From contig JAABQX010000048.1 in NCBI GenBank assembly GCA_011391215.1, positions 1 to 62,485 of the forward strand: DNA of 62,485 bases, written 5' to 3'. This document shows positions 48,951 through 59,297 of this stretch, piece after piece. Each line of letters begins with the position of its first letter. Position 1 is the first letter of the stretch. The translations under genes and the position numbers were made by a program. Source of the DNA: Rhodocyclaceae bacterium (GTDB lineage: Bacteria > Pseudomonadota > Gammaproteobacteria > Burkholderiales > Rhodocyclaceae). The notes under the pieces were generated by a model. The model had not been told where the DNA came from. It saw only the letters and a list, made by a program, of their open reading frames with translations, and searched no databases.

Positions 48951-49913
48951 TCAAAGAACTTGGTCAAAAATCGGCGCGGGCGGGACGGCGTGTCCCGCAT
49001 GGGGTACGGCGCCCTGCCGCCACGGCGCATTGCCAAACTCTTCCACGAGGAAATCCACCATGGCCCGCACCTTGGGCGACAGGTTGCGGCCGCTCGGATA
49101 GGTCGCGTACAAGGGCACCGGTTCGACGTGGTGCCAGTCGCTGAGAATCGGCATCAGTGCGCCGCTGCGTAGCGCATCGCCGGCGATGACGTCGGTCAGG
49201 CGCGTAATGCCGACACCGGCCATCGCAAGTTGCAGCACGGTCTCGGCATTGTTGGCCACCACATTGCCACTCACATTCACCACGCGGATGCCCTCGTCGG
49301 TATCGAATGGCCAGCGGCGCAGCGCCGGCAGGCTGGTAATCCACAGGCAGTTGTGCTGCTGCAGATCATCCGGCGTGCGCGGCGTACCGCAACGCTGCAA
49401 GTAGCCCGGCGCCGCGCAGATCACCCGTTGCATGTTGCAGATGCGTCGCGCCACCATCGATGACTCGTCAAGCGGTCCCGAGCGGATCGCCAGGTCGATG
49501 CCCTCCTCCAGCGTATCCGGCGCCTGGTCGCTGATGGTGATATCCAATTCGACCTGCGGATAAAGGCTCTGGAAGCGCGGGATGGCAGCGGCCAATTGAT
49601 GCAGTCCGAAAGCTGACCCGCAATGCAGGCGCAACAAGCCGCGCGGGCTGCCCCCCGCCTGGGTAACCTCGGCTTCCGCCTCGTCCATGGCCGCCAGGAT
49701 AAGACGGGCACGGGCGAAAAAGGACTCGCCTTCAGCCGTCATTTTCAGCCGGCGTGTGGTGCGATGCAGCAAGCGCGCGCCCAACCGGTCTTCCAGGCGC
49801 GTTATCAGTTTGGAGACGGCAGATGACGTCAAACCGATATCCCGCGCCGCAGCAGAAAACCCGCCGGTTTCCACGGTGCGCACAAATGCAGTCATCTCGG
49901 CAGCACGATCCAT
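48951..49913 (-). CDS. LysR family regulator; C-terminus encoded by repeat DNA
   Basis: MDRAAEMTAFVRTVETGGFSAAARDIGLTSSAVSKLITRLEDRLGARLLHRTTRR; ends AVPPAPIFDQVL. Confidence 0.9.
   Translation of the reverse strand: MDRAAEMTAFVRTVETGGFSAAARDIGLTSSAVSKLITRLEDRLGARLLHRTTRRLKMTAEGESFFARARLILAAMDEAEAEVTQAGGSPRGLLRLHCGSAFGLHQLAAAIPRFQSLYPQVELDITISDQAPDTLEEGIDLAIRSGPLDESSMVARRICNMQRVICAAPGYLQRCGTPRTPDDLQQHNCLWITSLPALRRWPFDTDEGIRVVNVSGNVVANNAETVLQLAMAGVGITRLTDVIAGDALRSGALMPILSDWHHVEPVPLYATYPSGRNLSPKVRAMVDFLVEEFGNAPWRQGAVPHAGHAVPPAPIFDQVL
48966..48989 (-). repeat. Dispersed repeat copy (2 mismatches) at the LysR C-terminus
   Basis: AAAAATCGGCGCGGGCGGGACGGC. Confidence 0.82.
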
Positions 49914-50034
49914 CTGGCTATTCCTGAATAATATTCATCAAAGTTGTTCCAATAATACGTATTGTAGATTAAATGAAACGTAATTATAGTTCGATGATCT
50001 TGTATTGCACCGCAACATTTCAAAGGAAATCATC

Positions 50035-50259
50035 ATGCTACCCCTCGACATTACAGCCATTGATCAACACGCCCGCCACCTACGGGCCGCAGACATGCAG
50101 CGCAATCCAGATCGCATGTCAGCGCAAATGCGTTTGTATGGTCAGCTACTGGCCGCCTCGCTACTGACAGGCCTGATCTCCCTCAGCGAAATCCTGCGCC
50201 CCTTGTTCTCCTGGAATCCACAAGCGGCGTTTTCGCGCCGCCACGCTCCCCAGCCCTGA
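50035..50259 (+). CDS. Hypothetical small protein (74 aa)
   Basis: MLPLDITAIDQHARHLRAADMQRNPDRMSAQMRLYGQLLAASLLTGLISLSEILRPLF. Confidence 0.55.
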   Translation: MLPLDITAIDQHARHLRAADMQRNPDRMSAQMRLYGQLLAASLLTGLISLSEILRPLFSWNPQAAFSRRHAPQP

Positions 50260-50336
50260 AGAAAAGCTTTAGCCATGGCATGTCGGCACATAGCCGACAT
50301 AGCCGGCGCACGAATTTTTATTATCAGGAGTCGTTC

Positions 50337-50528
50337 ATGCTGTTACTTATCGTCGCCCTCTCCGGTGCAACCGTCTGGCTGATCATGGTGCTCGCCCACT
50401 ACAACGGGTGGAAAAGATACGATGCCGAAAACCACACGGCCTTTCGTTTCAACGAAGGTGTCTGTTCCGATTGCGCGATTTTCAAGGTCCCCAAATGGCT
50501 ACAGCGCATTTTGTTGAAGTTTGAGTAA
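50337..50528 (+). CDS. Hypothetical small membrane protein (63 aa)
   Basis: SD CAGGAG; MLLLIVALSGATVWLIMVLAHYNGWKRYDAENHTAFRFNEGVCSDCAIFKVPKWLQ. Confidence 0.5.
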   Translation: MLLLIVALSGATVWLIMVLAHYNGWKRYDAENHTAFRFNEGVCSDCAIFKVPKWLQRILLKFE

Positions 50529-51047
50529 TCACGGCATACCGATTCCGGATAGATCCAGGCCTTCCCGCCACGCCACCAGTTTGCGCTCGAAGCTCCAGCT
50601 GGCATTGGCCGGGCTGGTGGAAGGCAGAACAAGGGTTTCGTAGCCGGATTTCTGTAAGGTTTCGACAAAGCGTCCGGCCATTTGTCCGTTGAAACAAACC
50701 CGCCCTAGCGCCGGCGCCGACTTTTTCAGCCGCGAAAAATCATTCGGCTCAGCGCCGCGAATGGCCGCGTCGAGGCTGCCTTCCCGGGTGCAGGCGGCAA
50801 ACACATCCCAGATGCCCACGCCGGCGGCCAACACAGCCGCTTGCCGCCCCGCATAATCCATTTCAGACAGCGGCAGTTCCAGCAGCATGCCGAGAATCTT
50901 CCAGAACTGGTTTTGCTTGTGGGCGTAATACTGCTGAGCCGCCAGCGAAGCCGCAGACGGGAAAGAACCTAGAATCAGCACCCGGGATCGCGCATCCATC
51001 AATGGGGGAAGACCCTGCAACCTGTCCCTGTTGTGATTCTCCGCCAC
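50529..51047 (-). CDS. DNA-deoxyinosine glycosylase (uracil-DNA glycosylase superfamily)
   Basis: LILGSFPSAASLAAQQYYAHKQNQFWKILG, GIWDVFAACTREGSLDAAIRGAEPNDF, VLPSTSPANA. Confidence 0.88.
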   Translation of the reverse strand: MAENHNRDRLQGLPPLMDARSRVLILGSFPSAASLAAQQYYAHKQNQFWKILGMLLELPLSEMDYAGRQAAVLAAGVGIWDVFAACTREGSLDAAIRGAEPNDFSRLKKSAPALGRVCFNGQMAGRFVETLQKSGYETLVLPSTSPANASWSFERKLVAWREGLDLSGIGMP

Positions 51048-51125
51048 ACACTCTCCCGTTTATCCTGCTTGCAGGAAGAATATCAATACAACGCAAGAAT
51101 ACAAACAGATCGAAAGGATAGCCCT

Positions 51126-51710
51126 GTGAACCCGGCAAAAATGAATCAACTCTTCGACATCCTGCGGGCGGCGTGCGCCCGCCAGTTCGCCTTCAATCCG
51201 CGCCGCATTACGGCGGAAATGCGCTACGTCGGCACGGAAGGTCACGGTAAGGATCTGCTGCACATCTTCCGGGCCGCCGGCAGCCATTCGCAGATAGCGC
51301 TGAAAAACACCTACGCGACCTTGCGCGAGCAGCACGGTGAGAAACCCCACTGGACCGAAGCCGAGAAAGCCCACTTCAAGAATACCGATGCCGAGATCGA
51401 TGCGGAGATCGAAGCGAAGCATGCCGAACTCGAATACATCCGCCATTGCCCGCTCTATCAGGATCATCGCGCACAACTGCTGTCGCACTACAAGGATTGG
51501 CCGGGCTATCAGGCCGACGGTCCCCATCCACGCGAAGCGGCGAGAACCCTGATCCAGGCCTTGGCCGATACCCAAGATGCGCGGCTGGCCGATTTTTCAG
51601 AACATCTGCATACGAACGATTCCGAGCAACTGGCGCATCTGCTGTTGTCGCCCTGCCACCTTGAAATCGAAGCTGCCAGAAGCGGGGCAGATCACCCGAT
51701 CCCGGAGTAA
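51126..51710 (+). CDS. Hypothetical protein (about 194 aa)
   Basis: Long coding-like ORF, GTG or internal ATG start. Confidence 0.6.
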   Translation: MNPAKMNQLFDILRAACARQFAFNPRRITAEMRYVGTEGHGKDLLHIFRAAGSHSQIALKNTYATLREQHGEKPHWTEAEKAHFKNTDAEIDAEIEAKHAELEYIRHCPLYQDHRAQLLSHYKDWPGYQADGPHPREAARTLIQALADTQDARLADFSEHLHTNDSEQLAHLLLSPCHLEIEAARSGADHPIPE

Positions 51711-51712
51711 TC

Positions 51713-51738
51713 GGCGCCAGCCCTTCCAGACTGGCGCC
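51713..51738. terminator. Hairpin between convergent genes (GGCGCCAG-N10-CTGGCGCC)
   Basis: Perfect 8-bp stem located between the stops of the 51126 ORF and htpG; no clear T-tract. Confidence 0.5.
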
Positions 51739-51750
51739 TTGCTCGATGAT

Positions 51751-53679
51751 TTAGCTGCCGGAAAGGCTCATGGTCATCATCAACTCGTTGATGCGCTTGA
51801 CGAAAGTGGCCGGATCATCGAGTTGTCCGCCTTCGGCGAGCAGCGCCTGATCGAACAACACGGCCGCCCAGTCGTCAAATTTCTTTTCCTCGTATTTCAG
51901 ACGTAGCACCACGGGGTGACGCGGATTGATTTCGAGGATAGGCTTGGCCATCGGCGCAGATTGCCCCGCCGCCTTGAGGATGCGCGAGAGGTTGCCGGAT
52001 ACGTCGTGCTCGTCGGCTACCAGGCAGGCGGGGCTGTCGGTCAGGCGGTGCGTGACGCGTACTTCCTTGACGCGCTCGGTGAGCGACTTGCCGATCCTGT
52101 CGGTAAGCTCCTTGAACTCGTCGGCATCCTTGGCCTGTTCCTGCTTCTCGGCCTCGTCTTCGAGCTTGCCGAGATCGAGGCCGCCTTTGGCGACAGAAAC
52201 AAGCTGCTTGCCTTCAAACTCGGTCAGGTGGCTGACCACCCATTCATCGACGCGATCTGACAACAGGATCACCTCGATGCCCTTCTTGCGGAAGACTTCC
52301 AGATGCGGGCTGTTCTTCGCGGCGTTGAAAGTCTCGGCGGTGACGTAGTAGATCTTTTCCTGCTCGGGCTTCATGCGGCCGATGTAGTCGGCCAGTGACA
52401 CGGTTTCGTCCCGGGTGTCGGCCTGCGTCGAGGCGAAACGCAGCAGGCCGGCAATCTTTTCCTTGTTGGAGAAATCCTCGCCGACGCCTTCCTTGAGCAC
52501 CTTGCCGAATTCACCCCAGAACTTGGCGTACTTTTCCTTTTCGGCGCTGTCTTCACTATTCGCCATATCGGCCAGCAGACCCAGCACCTTGTTCGTGCAA
52601 CCCTTGCGGATGGCTTCGATGTCCTTCGATTCCTGCAGGATTTCGCGCGAGACGTTGAGCGGCAGGTCGGCACTATCCACCACGCCGCGCACGAAGCGCA
52701 GATAGAGCGGCATCAGCTGCTCGGCATCGTCCATGATGAAAACGCGCCGCACATAGAGCTTGATGCCGTGGCGCGCATTGCGGTCCCACAGGTCGAAGGG
52801 CGCACGGGCGGGGATATAGAGCAGCTGCGTGTATTCGCTCTTGCCCTCGACGCGGGCATGCGTCCAGGCTAGCGGGTCGTCGTAATCGTGGCCGACGTGC
52901 TTGTAGAAAGCCTTGTAGTCTTCTTCAGTGATGTCGTTTTTGGATTTGGCCCACAGGGCGGACGCCTGGTTGACGGTCTCGTCCTCGTCGCTCTCCACCT
53001 GCGCTTTTTTCTCTTCGTCCCACTTCTCGCCTTTCATCACGATGGGCTGGACGATGTGGTCGGAATACTTGCGGATGATGGTCTTGAGCTTCCAGCCGGA
53101 GAGCAGGTCATCCTGCCCTTCGCGCAGGTGCAGGGTGATCTCGGTACCACGCGCGCTGCGGTCGATCATGGCGATGTTGTACTCGCCACCACCGTCGGAA
53201 GACCACTCGACGCCCTGCTCGGCGCTCTCGCCGGCCCGGCGGGTGCGCACCGTCACCTTGTCGGCGACGATGAATGAGGAGTAAAAACCGACGCCGAACT
53301 GGCCGATCAGGTGAGCATCCTTTTGCTGGTCGCCGGTAAGCTGCGAGAAGAATTCGCGCGTGCCGGATTTGGCGATCGTGCCGAGGTTGGCGATCACCTC
53401 GTCGCGATTCATGCCGATGCCGCTGTCAGCGATGGTCAGCGTGCGCGCGTCCTTGTCATAGCCGATGCGGATCTGGAAGTCGCCGCCGCCTTCGAGCAGG
53501 CTGGCATTGTGCAGCGATTCGAAACGCAGCTTGTCACAAGCATCCGAGGCGTTGGAAATCAACTCGCGCAGGAAGATCTCGCGGTTGCTGTAAAGGGAAT
53601 GGATCATGAGGTGCAGCAGTTGCTTCACCTCGGTCTGGAAACCCAGCGTTTCCTGACGGCTATCTACAGTAGTGGTCAT
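51751..53679 (-). CDS. htpG: Chaperone HtpG
   Basis: [62 protein letters not shown]. Confidence 0.97.
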   Translation of the reverse strand: MTTTVDSRQETLGFQTEVKQLLHLMIHSLYSNREIFLRELISNASDACDKLRFESLHNASLLEGGGDFQIRIGYDKDARTLTIADSGIGMNRDEVIANLGTIAKSGTREFFSQLTGDQQKDAHLIGQFGVGFYSSFIVADKVTVRTRRAGESAEQGVEWSSDGGGEYNIAMIDRSARGTEITLHLREGQDDLLSGWKLKTIIRKYSDHIVQPIVMKGEKWDEEKKAQVESDEDETVNQASALWAKSKNDITEEDYKAFYKHVGHDYDDPLAWTHARVEGKSEYTQLLYIPARAPFDLWDRNARHGIKLYVRRVFIMDDAEQLMPLYLRFVRGVVDSADLPLNVSREILQESKDIEAIRKGCTNKVLGLLADMANSEDSAEKEKYAKFWGEFGKVLKEGVGEDFSNKEKIAGLLRFASTQADTRDETVSLADYIGRMKPEQEKIYYVTAETFNAAKNSPHLEVFRKKGIEVILLSDRVDEWVVSHLTEFEGKQLVSVAKGGLDLGKLEDEAEKQEQAKDADEFKELTDRIGKSLTERVKEVRVTHRLTDSPACLVADEHDVSGNLSRILKAAGQSAPMAKPILEINPRHPVVLRLKYEEKKFDDWAAVLFDQALLAEGGQLDDPATFVKRINELMMTMSLSGS

Positions 53680-53786
53680 GCAATTTCCTCCGAACCGACA
53701 AACGAATAAATGAGTCGGAGAAATAGGGTCGTGAATAGGGTTTTCAAGTCCGGGATACAGCTAATCGTCGATTATCGGCACTTGGA

Positions 53787-55013
53787 TCAGGCCAGGCGCC
53801 CCAGCTTGCGCGACTCATCGACCCATTGCAAGATGGCCTGCAAGCTTAAGGGCATGGAATAGAGATAGCCCTGCGCAATGTCACAGCCCATGGTGGCGAG
53901 CAGGTTTGCCGTGTTTTCGTCTTCGATCCCTTCGGCAATCGTCAGCAGACCGAGCGATTTGGCAAGCTGTAGCGAAGACTGTACGATCTCGCGGCTGCGC
54001 GCTGAACTGCTCAGTTCCTGGATGAAGGATTTGTCGATCTTGACACAGGAGACAGGCAGGGTCTTGAGGTAATCGAAGCTCGAGTAGCCCGTTCCAAAGT
54101 CGTCGAGCGCAACCGCTACCCCCTTCTTGGCGAGCTTGTCGAGCACCACACCCACCGTTTCCATGTCTTCGATGATGGCGGTTTCAGTGAGTTCGACCTT
54201 GAGCTCCTGCGGACTCATGCCGGCGGCTGTCAGAAGGTCGTCTATGGTTTCCACAATCTGCGGATTGGCCAATTCGGCACCCGACAAGTTGACGCTGATG
54301 AAGACCGGTGTGCCGGCAGTAGCCTGGCAATAACTGCGCAGGGTCGGCCAATCGCGGACGGCGCGCTGCAAGACCCAGAGACCGAGCGGCCGGATCAGCC
54401 CGGTTTTTTCGGCCAGGCTGATCAGCTTGGTAGGCAGAATGCTCCCCAGCAAGGGATGCTGCCAGCGGATCAGCGCTTCGAAACCGATCAGATTATGTTC
54501 ATCCAGTCTGACCAGCGGCTGATACGCCAGCTCGAGTTGGCCGTTTTCCAGGGCAAACGTCAAATCCTGGGCCAATATCAGGGTCAACATGGCGGCTTCC
54601 ATATCACCTGACTCGTCTTGCTCGGGCGTGGCACAGATCACCCCGTGAACACCACTGCGGTTACGGAAACGTTCGAGCAACAGCACCAGCAAGTGGCGAA
54701 TCACCGGATCAGTGCGTTTCAAGAGCTCCTGGACCAGCTCGCGTTCGATCCGTAGCAGGGTCGTCGGCTCAAGCGTGCGCACCGTTGCAGTACGTGGCAT
54801 TTGATCGAGTAGCGCAATCTCGCCGAAGATTTCGCCGGCCCGCATGACGGCAATGCGCTGCCCATCCTTGGCCAAAACCTCTACCGACCCAGACTCGAGG
54901 AGGTAAGCCGCATCTCCCGGATCGCCGATGCCGCAGACCAGATGGTTGGCCGGCAACTGCTCGCGCGGCAGGGAGGCCTGCGTGGCACTCGTCTGTTGAG
55001 CGTTTATCTGCAT
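53787..55013 (-). CDS. Cyclic nucleotide-binding domain plus EAL domain protein
   Basis: VMRAGEIFGEIALLDQMPRTATVRT; QPLVRLDEHNLIGFEALIRWQHP, DDFGTGYSSFDYLKTLPVSCVKIDKSFI. Confidence 0.92.
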   Translation of the reverse strand: MQINAQQTSATQASLPREQLPANHLVCGIGDPGDAAYLLESGSVEVLAKDGQRIAVMRAGEIFGEIALLDQMPRTATVRTLEPTTLLRIERELVQELLKRTDPVIRHLLVLLLERFRNRSGVHGVICATPEQDESGDMEAAMLTLILAQDLTFALENGQLELAYQPLVRLDEHNLIGFEALIRWQHPLLGSILPTKLISLAEKTGLIRPLGLWVLQRAVRDWPTLRSYCQATAGTPVFISVNLSGAELANPQIVETIDDLLTAAGMSPQELKVELTETAIIEDMETVGVVLDKLAKKGVAVALDDFGTGYSSFDYLKTLPVSCVKIDKSFIQELSSSARSREIVQSSLQLAKSLGLLTIAEGIEDENTANLLATMGCDIAQGYLYSMPLSLQAILQWVDESRKLGRLA

Positions 55014-55107
55014 TACAAGCACATCCTTGATGTTCGTGGTGAGTCTAACCTGCGAAGTTCTACTGGCAACCTGCGCCTGCCGTTTTCCGCCGGACTCACT
55101 GGAATTC

Positions 55108-55695
55108 TCAGGAGCGGTGGGCGGTAATTTCCTTCAACAACCGCTCATTCGTATCCGCGAGTTCGCGATTCTGTTCGGCGAGCAGGCGGTAGAGCGTTTG
55201 CACCGCCAGCAACAGGGCGGCGGAGCTGTTGTCCTTGGGCTGGGATTCGATTTCATAGGCGGCGGTCGTCGTTTCGCCGGCATGTATCCGCTCCATCTGG
55301 CGCGCCATGACCTGGTCCTCGCCGAGGATATGGAAGGTCAGCCAGGCCGACAGAAAGTCATAAAAGGTTTCACAGGGATGCTTCATCGCGGCGCGCGCAC
55401 GCCACATCGCGGTCAGCTGCTCGACAAACAGATGGTGGTGCCGGACATGAGGATCGACATGGCGCGCATCCAGGCCGGCTTTGCGCATCAAAGCCTCTTC
55501 ATCGTGAAAATGCTCGCGTGCATAATCGGACAACTGCTTGAAGAGAATCTGCATTCTGCCTTCCGACATCCCTTCGCGGGCGATGTTGACATCCCCCAAC
55601 TCGTTAACGAGATCAACCAGGCGGTGATGTTGGGCGTCGACACTGTCGATACCTGTCTCAAATAACTGTCCCCAAGCGAAGGCTTCCACGTTCAT
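55108..55695 (-). CDS. Bacteriohemerythrin
   Basis: DSVDAQHHRLVDLVNELG, HFHDEEALMRKAG, HHHLFVEQL, FLSAWLTFHILGED. Confidence 0.9.
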   Translation of the reverse strand: MNVEAFAWGQLFETGIDSVDAQHHRLVDLVNELGDVNIAREGMSEGRMQILFKQLSDYAREHFHDEEALMRKAGLDARHVDPHVRHHHLFVEQLTAMWRARAAMKHPCETFYDFLSAWLTFHILGEDQVMARQMERIHAGETTTAAYEIESQPKDNSSAALLLAVQTLYRLLAEQNRELADTNERLLKEITAHRS

Positions 55696-56258
55696 CCCCC
55701 CTCATAACTGATTTCGATGATTTCGATCTCGCGCAACCCCGCCGGACTCTGAAAACGCACCACATCGCCTTCACGCGCTTTCAGCAACGCCCGCGCCAGC
55801 GGCGAAATCCAGCTGACCGCACCCACCGCAGGATCGGCTTCATCCACGCCGACAATACGGTAGGTTACATCACCGGCCGCTTCCGGGCCCAGGTCCATCA
55901 CCGTAACGCGGGCGCCAAAGAACACCTGGTCCAGATTCGCCTGCCGCGCCGCATCGACGACCTCGGCATTGTCGAGCCGTTTGGTGAGATAGCGCAAACG
56001 CCGGTCGATTTCGCGCAATTTTTTCTTGCCATAGATGTAGTCGCCGTTTTCCGAGCGGTCGCCATTACTGGCCGCCCAGGACACGACTTGCACCAGATGC
56101 GGCCGCTCCACCTTCACCAGGCGCTCGAACTCCTCGCGTAATGCGGCGTGACCGGCAGGCGTCATGTAATTCTTGGTGCCGACGGGCAAAGAGGGCACAC
56201 CGACGGGATCTTCGTCGTCCTCATCGGCATCGCTTTCCTTGACAAAGGCTTTGTTCAT
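55692..56258 (-). CDS. greB: Transcription elongation factor GreB
   Basis: NYMTPAGHAALREEFERLVKVERPHLVQVVSWAASNGDRSENGDYIYGKKKLREIDRRLRYL. Confidence 0.95.
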   Translation of the reverse strand: MNKAFVKESDADEDDEDPVGVPSLPVGTKNYMTPAGHAALREEFERLVKVERPHLVQVVSWAASNGDRSENGDYIYGKKKLREIDRRLRYLTKRLDNAEVVDAARQANLDQVFFGARVTVMDLGPEAAGDVTYRIVGVDEADPAVGAVSWISPLARALLKAREGDVVRFQSPAGLREIEIIEISYEGG

Positions 56259-56440
56259 TCAGCGGAGTCTTGTCCATCCATGGAGAGATTGGATGGCACC
56301 TGTCCATGCAACGGGGTCTCCCATCGGAACCAACTCTTGTTTGCGTAATTGCATTTTCAACTCCTGTCAGGTAACACCTTCGATACTACACAGAGCATAG
56401 CTAATGCTCAACAAAGGAAACCGCTACCCGCGTATGAAGC

Positions 56441-56465
56441 GCCGTCCTGCCAGAGCCGACTTTTT
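56441..56465 (+). repeat. Dispersed repeat copy (2 mismatches)
   Basis: GCCGTCCTGCCAGAGCCGACTTTTT, intergenic. Confidence 0.85.
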
Positions 56466-56543
56466 ACATGCAGAAACCTCATCTGCGACGGCCTGCCGAT
56501 CGACCAGCGCCCCGTGGGGCGCCTGACCCGGCAACTGACCTGA

Positions 56544-58961
56544 TCACATGGTCTGCTTGATCGCCAGCAGCGCCTGGTTGCGCAGCGTCTTCAGCAGCGA
56601 CAGCTCCTTCTCGGGAACGGTGATCGAGCCGGCCTTGTCACGGTCGCAGTAGATCAGCGCCACCGGGCGCCCCTTGATGTTGAGCGGAAAGAGCACGAAG
56701 GTCTTGGCGGGAATGCGTTCGCGAAACCACTGCGGCACCTTGTCGGCAATCTTCGGATCGTCGATGTCGTTGATGATGATGTCGACGCCCTTGCCGGTGG
56801 CCAGCAGGAACACATCATTCACCTGGCTGCTCATCGGAAATCGGAACTGCCGCGTCAACTCGCCCACCTCCGGCCCCAGCCCGAAACGGCCAGTCATGTT
56901 GCCGGTCTTGCCGTCGCGCAAGGCCAGAAGGACGCGCTTGAAGCCCATCGCCCGGTACATGGTCTCGAGGATGATGCGCAGGATGTCGTTCAGCGCAAAA
57001 TCATCGACCAGCGAATTGCTGATGTCCTGGATGCCGGCCGTCAGCACCGCCTGGGCATCCTCGGGAACCGCTGCCGTATCGTCCTCCTCCCCGGGTAGCG
57101 GCGCATCGCCCAGCAAGGTCTCGGCCAGCGCATCGTTGGCACCGCTGACGCCATGAACGTGCGGCGTCAGCGCCGCATCCACGGTTGCAGCGCCGCCGAC
57201 GAAGGCGGCTGTCTGGCGCGCAAACATGCTCTGTTTGAGGTTTACATGCAGGATCGAGGCAACTTCGGCCAGATCCTCCACCACCTTTTCCATGTTGTCC
57301 TGCAACTGGCGGTCGGTCATCTGCAAACTGCTACCGAAGCGCCGGGAAATCCTGGCGAGTGCCTTGCCACGCTGTTCGGGCGGTGTGGCAGCGACCATTG
57401 CACACATCTCGTTGGCGAACCCGGCCATGACGTGCAGCGCCTCATCGGTAGTATTCGGCTTACGCACATCGCCCGCAGGCAGCGGCCGCATGCTGGCGAT
57501 GATGTTTGACGGGAATCCCCAGTTTTTGGCGATCCCCATGCCCAGCGCTTCGAGTGAAATACCCAACACCTGGGTGGCAGCCGCCTTGACGGAAAGCTTC
57601 TTGAACTCCATCAGCTTATAAATTTCGGCGACCTCTTCGGGGAAGTAGTATCGGGCGAGTAACTGGCCCAGGTCGTGGAACATGGCACAGATGAACGCTT
57701 CCTCGCCCTGGCGCCGCAGCAGCGGGCCATGACTGCTCTCGCGCGCCAGCAGACCGGCGAAATTCGCGCGCAGGAAAGCCTCTTTCAGATCTTTGGCATT
57801 TCCCTTGTCCTGCATGTGTTCGAACAACAGCACCGTAATGGCGATGTTACGAATCGTATCGAAGCCGAGCACGATCACCGCACGCGACACGGTGCTGATG
57901 TTGCCGCCGCCAGCCTGACGATAGAAAGCCGAATTCACCAGCCGGAGGATCTTGTTGGTCAGCGCGTAATCCTTGAGGATGGTACTGGACAATGAGTTGA
58001 CGCTCTCGCCCTCGGCAGAGGTGAGCTTGTTGATCGCCGAGACCGAATCGGAAAGCGCCGGGAAATCAGATTTGTGGCGCATGCGCCGCAGCAGGAACTC
58101 CAGCGTGTCCTGCTGCGCAATCGCCGCCTGACCCTCGGCGCGTTCGCTTTCGCCCTCACTCAAATAACCGGTCAGCGCCTCGCACAACTCGGTGGCGCTG
58201 GCATAGCGCTGCGCGGGGTCGAGCGCGCAGGCGCGCAGGATGATGCCGCCCAGCCGGGGATCGATTGGCGGCTCCTTGGGCAACACCACGCTTTCGGTGG
58301 CGATGCGATAGAGAATCGACTCTACCGAGCTGCCGTCGAAAACGCGCTGGCCGGTGAGCATTTCCAGCAGCACCAGGCCGGCGGCAAACACATCGACCTG
58401 CGGACTGATCCGGTGCAGGGTAACGTACTCGGGCGCCATGTAGGCGGGCGTACCGGTCAGGCCCTCACCCGCCTCTTGCCCTTCAGCCGACACGCGCAAG
58501 GCGATGCCGAAATCCATCACGCGCGGTGCGCCATCACGAGCATCGATCAAGATGTTCGAAGGTTTGAGGTCACGGTGGATGATGCCTTGCGCGTGCGCCT
58601 GGGCCAGCGCGTCGGCCACCTGGCGTAGCAGCGCCGCCGCCTTGATCGGCGAGAGCGGGCCTTCTGTCTTAAGGAGATCCGCGAGATTGCGGCCATCGAC
58701 CCGTTCAAAGACCAGATAAGGATCACCCTCCTGCTCGCCTGCATCAAAGATGGGAACCACATTCTGGTGGCGGAACTTGCTGGCCGTGCGCGCCTCGTCG
58801 AGCAGCAAGGCGTTGCGCGCCGCATCGGCACGCGAAAAATGCAGCGTTTTGATCGCCACCTCGCGCTGCAGTTGCGGATCCCACGCCAGATAAACGACGC
58901 TCTGCGCGCCACGCCCCAGTTCGCCGCGAATCTCGAAGCGGCCGATATGCTTGTCTACCAT
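56544..58961 (-). CDS. Ser/Thr protein kinase - HDOD - GAF-like fusion
   Basis: GRFEIRGELGRGAQSVVYLAWDPQLQREVAIK, IIHRDLKPSNILID, MDFGIA; HDOD middle (LPALSDSVSAINKLTS...FICAMFHDLGQLLARYYF); GAF-like C-terminus. Confidence 0.88.
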   Translation of the reverse strand: MVDKHIGRFEIRGELGRGAQSVVYLAWDPQLQREVAIKTLHFSRADAARNALLLDEARTASKFRHQNVVPIFDAGEQEGDPYLVFERVDGRNLADLLKTEGPLSPIKAAALLRQVADALAQAHAQGIIHRDLKPSNILIDARDGAPRVMDFGIALRVSAEGQEAGEGLTGTPAYMAPEYVTLHRISPQVDVFAAGLVLLEMLTGQRVFDGSSVESILYRIATESVVLPKEPPIDPRLGGIILRACALDPAQRYASATELCEALTGYLSEGESERAEGQAAIAQQDTLEFLLRRMRHKSDFPALSDSVSAINKLTSAEGESVNSLSSTILKDYALTNKILRLVNSAFYRQAGGGNISTVSRAVIVLGFDTIRNIAITVLLFEHMQDKGNAKDLKEAFLRANFAGLLARESSHGPLLRRQGEEAFICAMFHDLGQLLARYYFPEEVAEIYKLMEFKKLSVKAAATQVLGISLEALGMGIAKNWGFPSNIIASMRPLPAGDVRKPNTTDEALHVMAGFANEMCAMVAATPPEQRGKALARISRRFGSSLQMTDRQLQDNMEKVVEDLAEVASILHVNLKQSMFARQTAAFVGGAATVDAALTPHVHGVSGANDALAETLLGDAPLPGEEDDTAAVPEDAQAVLTAGIQDISNSLVDDFALNDILRIILETMYRAMGFKRVLLALRDGKTGNMTGRFGLGPEVGELTRQFRFPMSSQVNDVFLLATGKGVDIIINDIDDPKIADKVPQWFRERIPAKTFVLFPLNIKGRPVALIYCDRDKAGSITVPEKELSLLKTLRNQALLAIKQTM

Positions 58962-59019
58962 CGTGGCATTTTAGCCTCGGCATTGCCAATAGCGGAGTGC
59001 AGGCATAAGATTCCGCCCC

Positions 59020-59229
59020 ATGACGCTCCCTGACGACACCGACGCCCTGCAGGCCCAGCTGACCGAACTCAAGGTCGAACACCACGATCTTGACGCGATG
59101 ATTGCGCGCGTCGAAGAAACCCCGCCGCATGACGAACTGGCGCTACGCCGCCTGAAGAAACGCAAGCTCCAACTCAAGGATCGCATCGCCGCCATCGAGC
59201 GCCTGCTCGGCCCCGACCTGCTCGCCTGA
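59020..59229 (+). CDS. YdcH/DUF465 family small protein
   Basis: LQAQLTELKVEHHDLDAMIARVEETPPHDELALRRLKKRKLQLKDRIAAIER. Confidence 0.9.
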   Translation: MTLPDDTDALQAQLTELKVEHHDLDAMIARVEETPPHDELALRRLKKRKLQLKDRIAAIERLLGPDLLA

Positions 59230-59251
59230 CGACGACTCCCTCTGCACTTGC

Positions 59252-59275
59252 AAAAGTCGGCGCTGGCAGCACGGC
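59252..59275 (-). repeat. Dispersed repeat copy (2 mismatches)
   Basis: AAAAGTCGGCGCTGGCAGCACGGC between convergent genes. Confidence 0.85.
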
Positions 59276-59297
59276 ACCGCCAGCCGGCGCGACGTGC

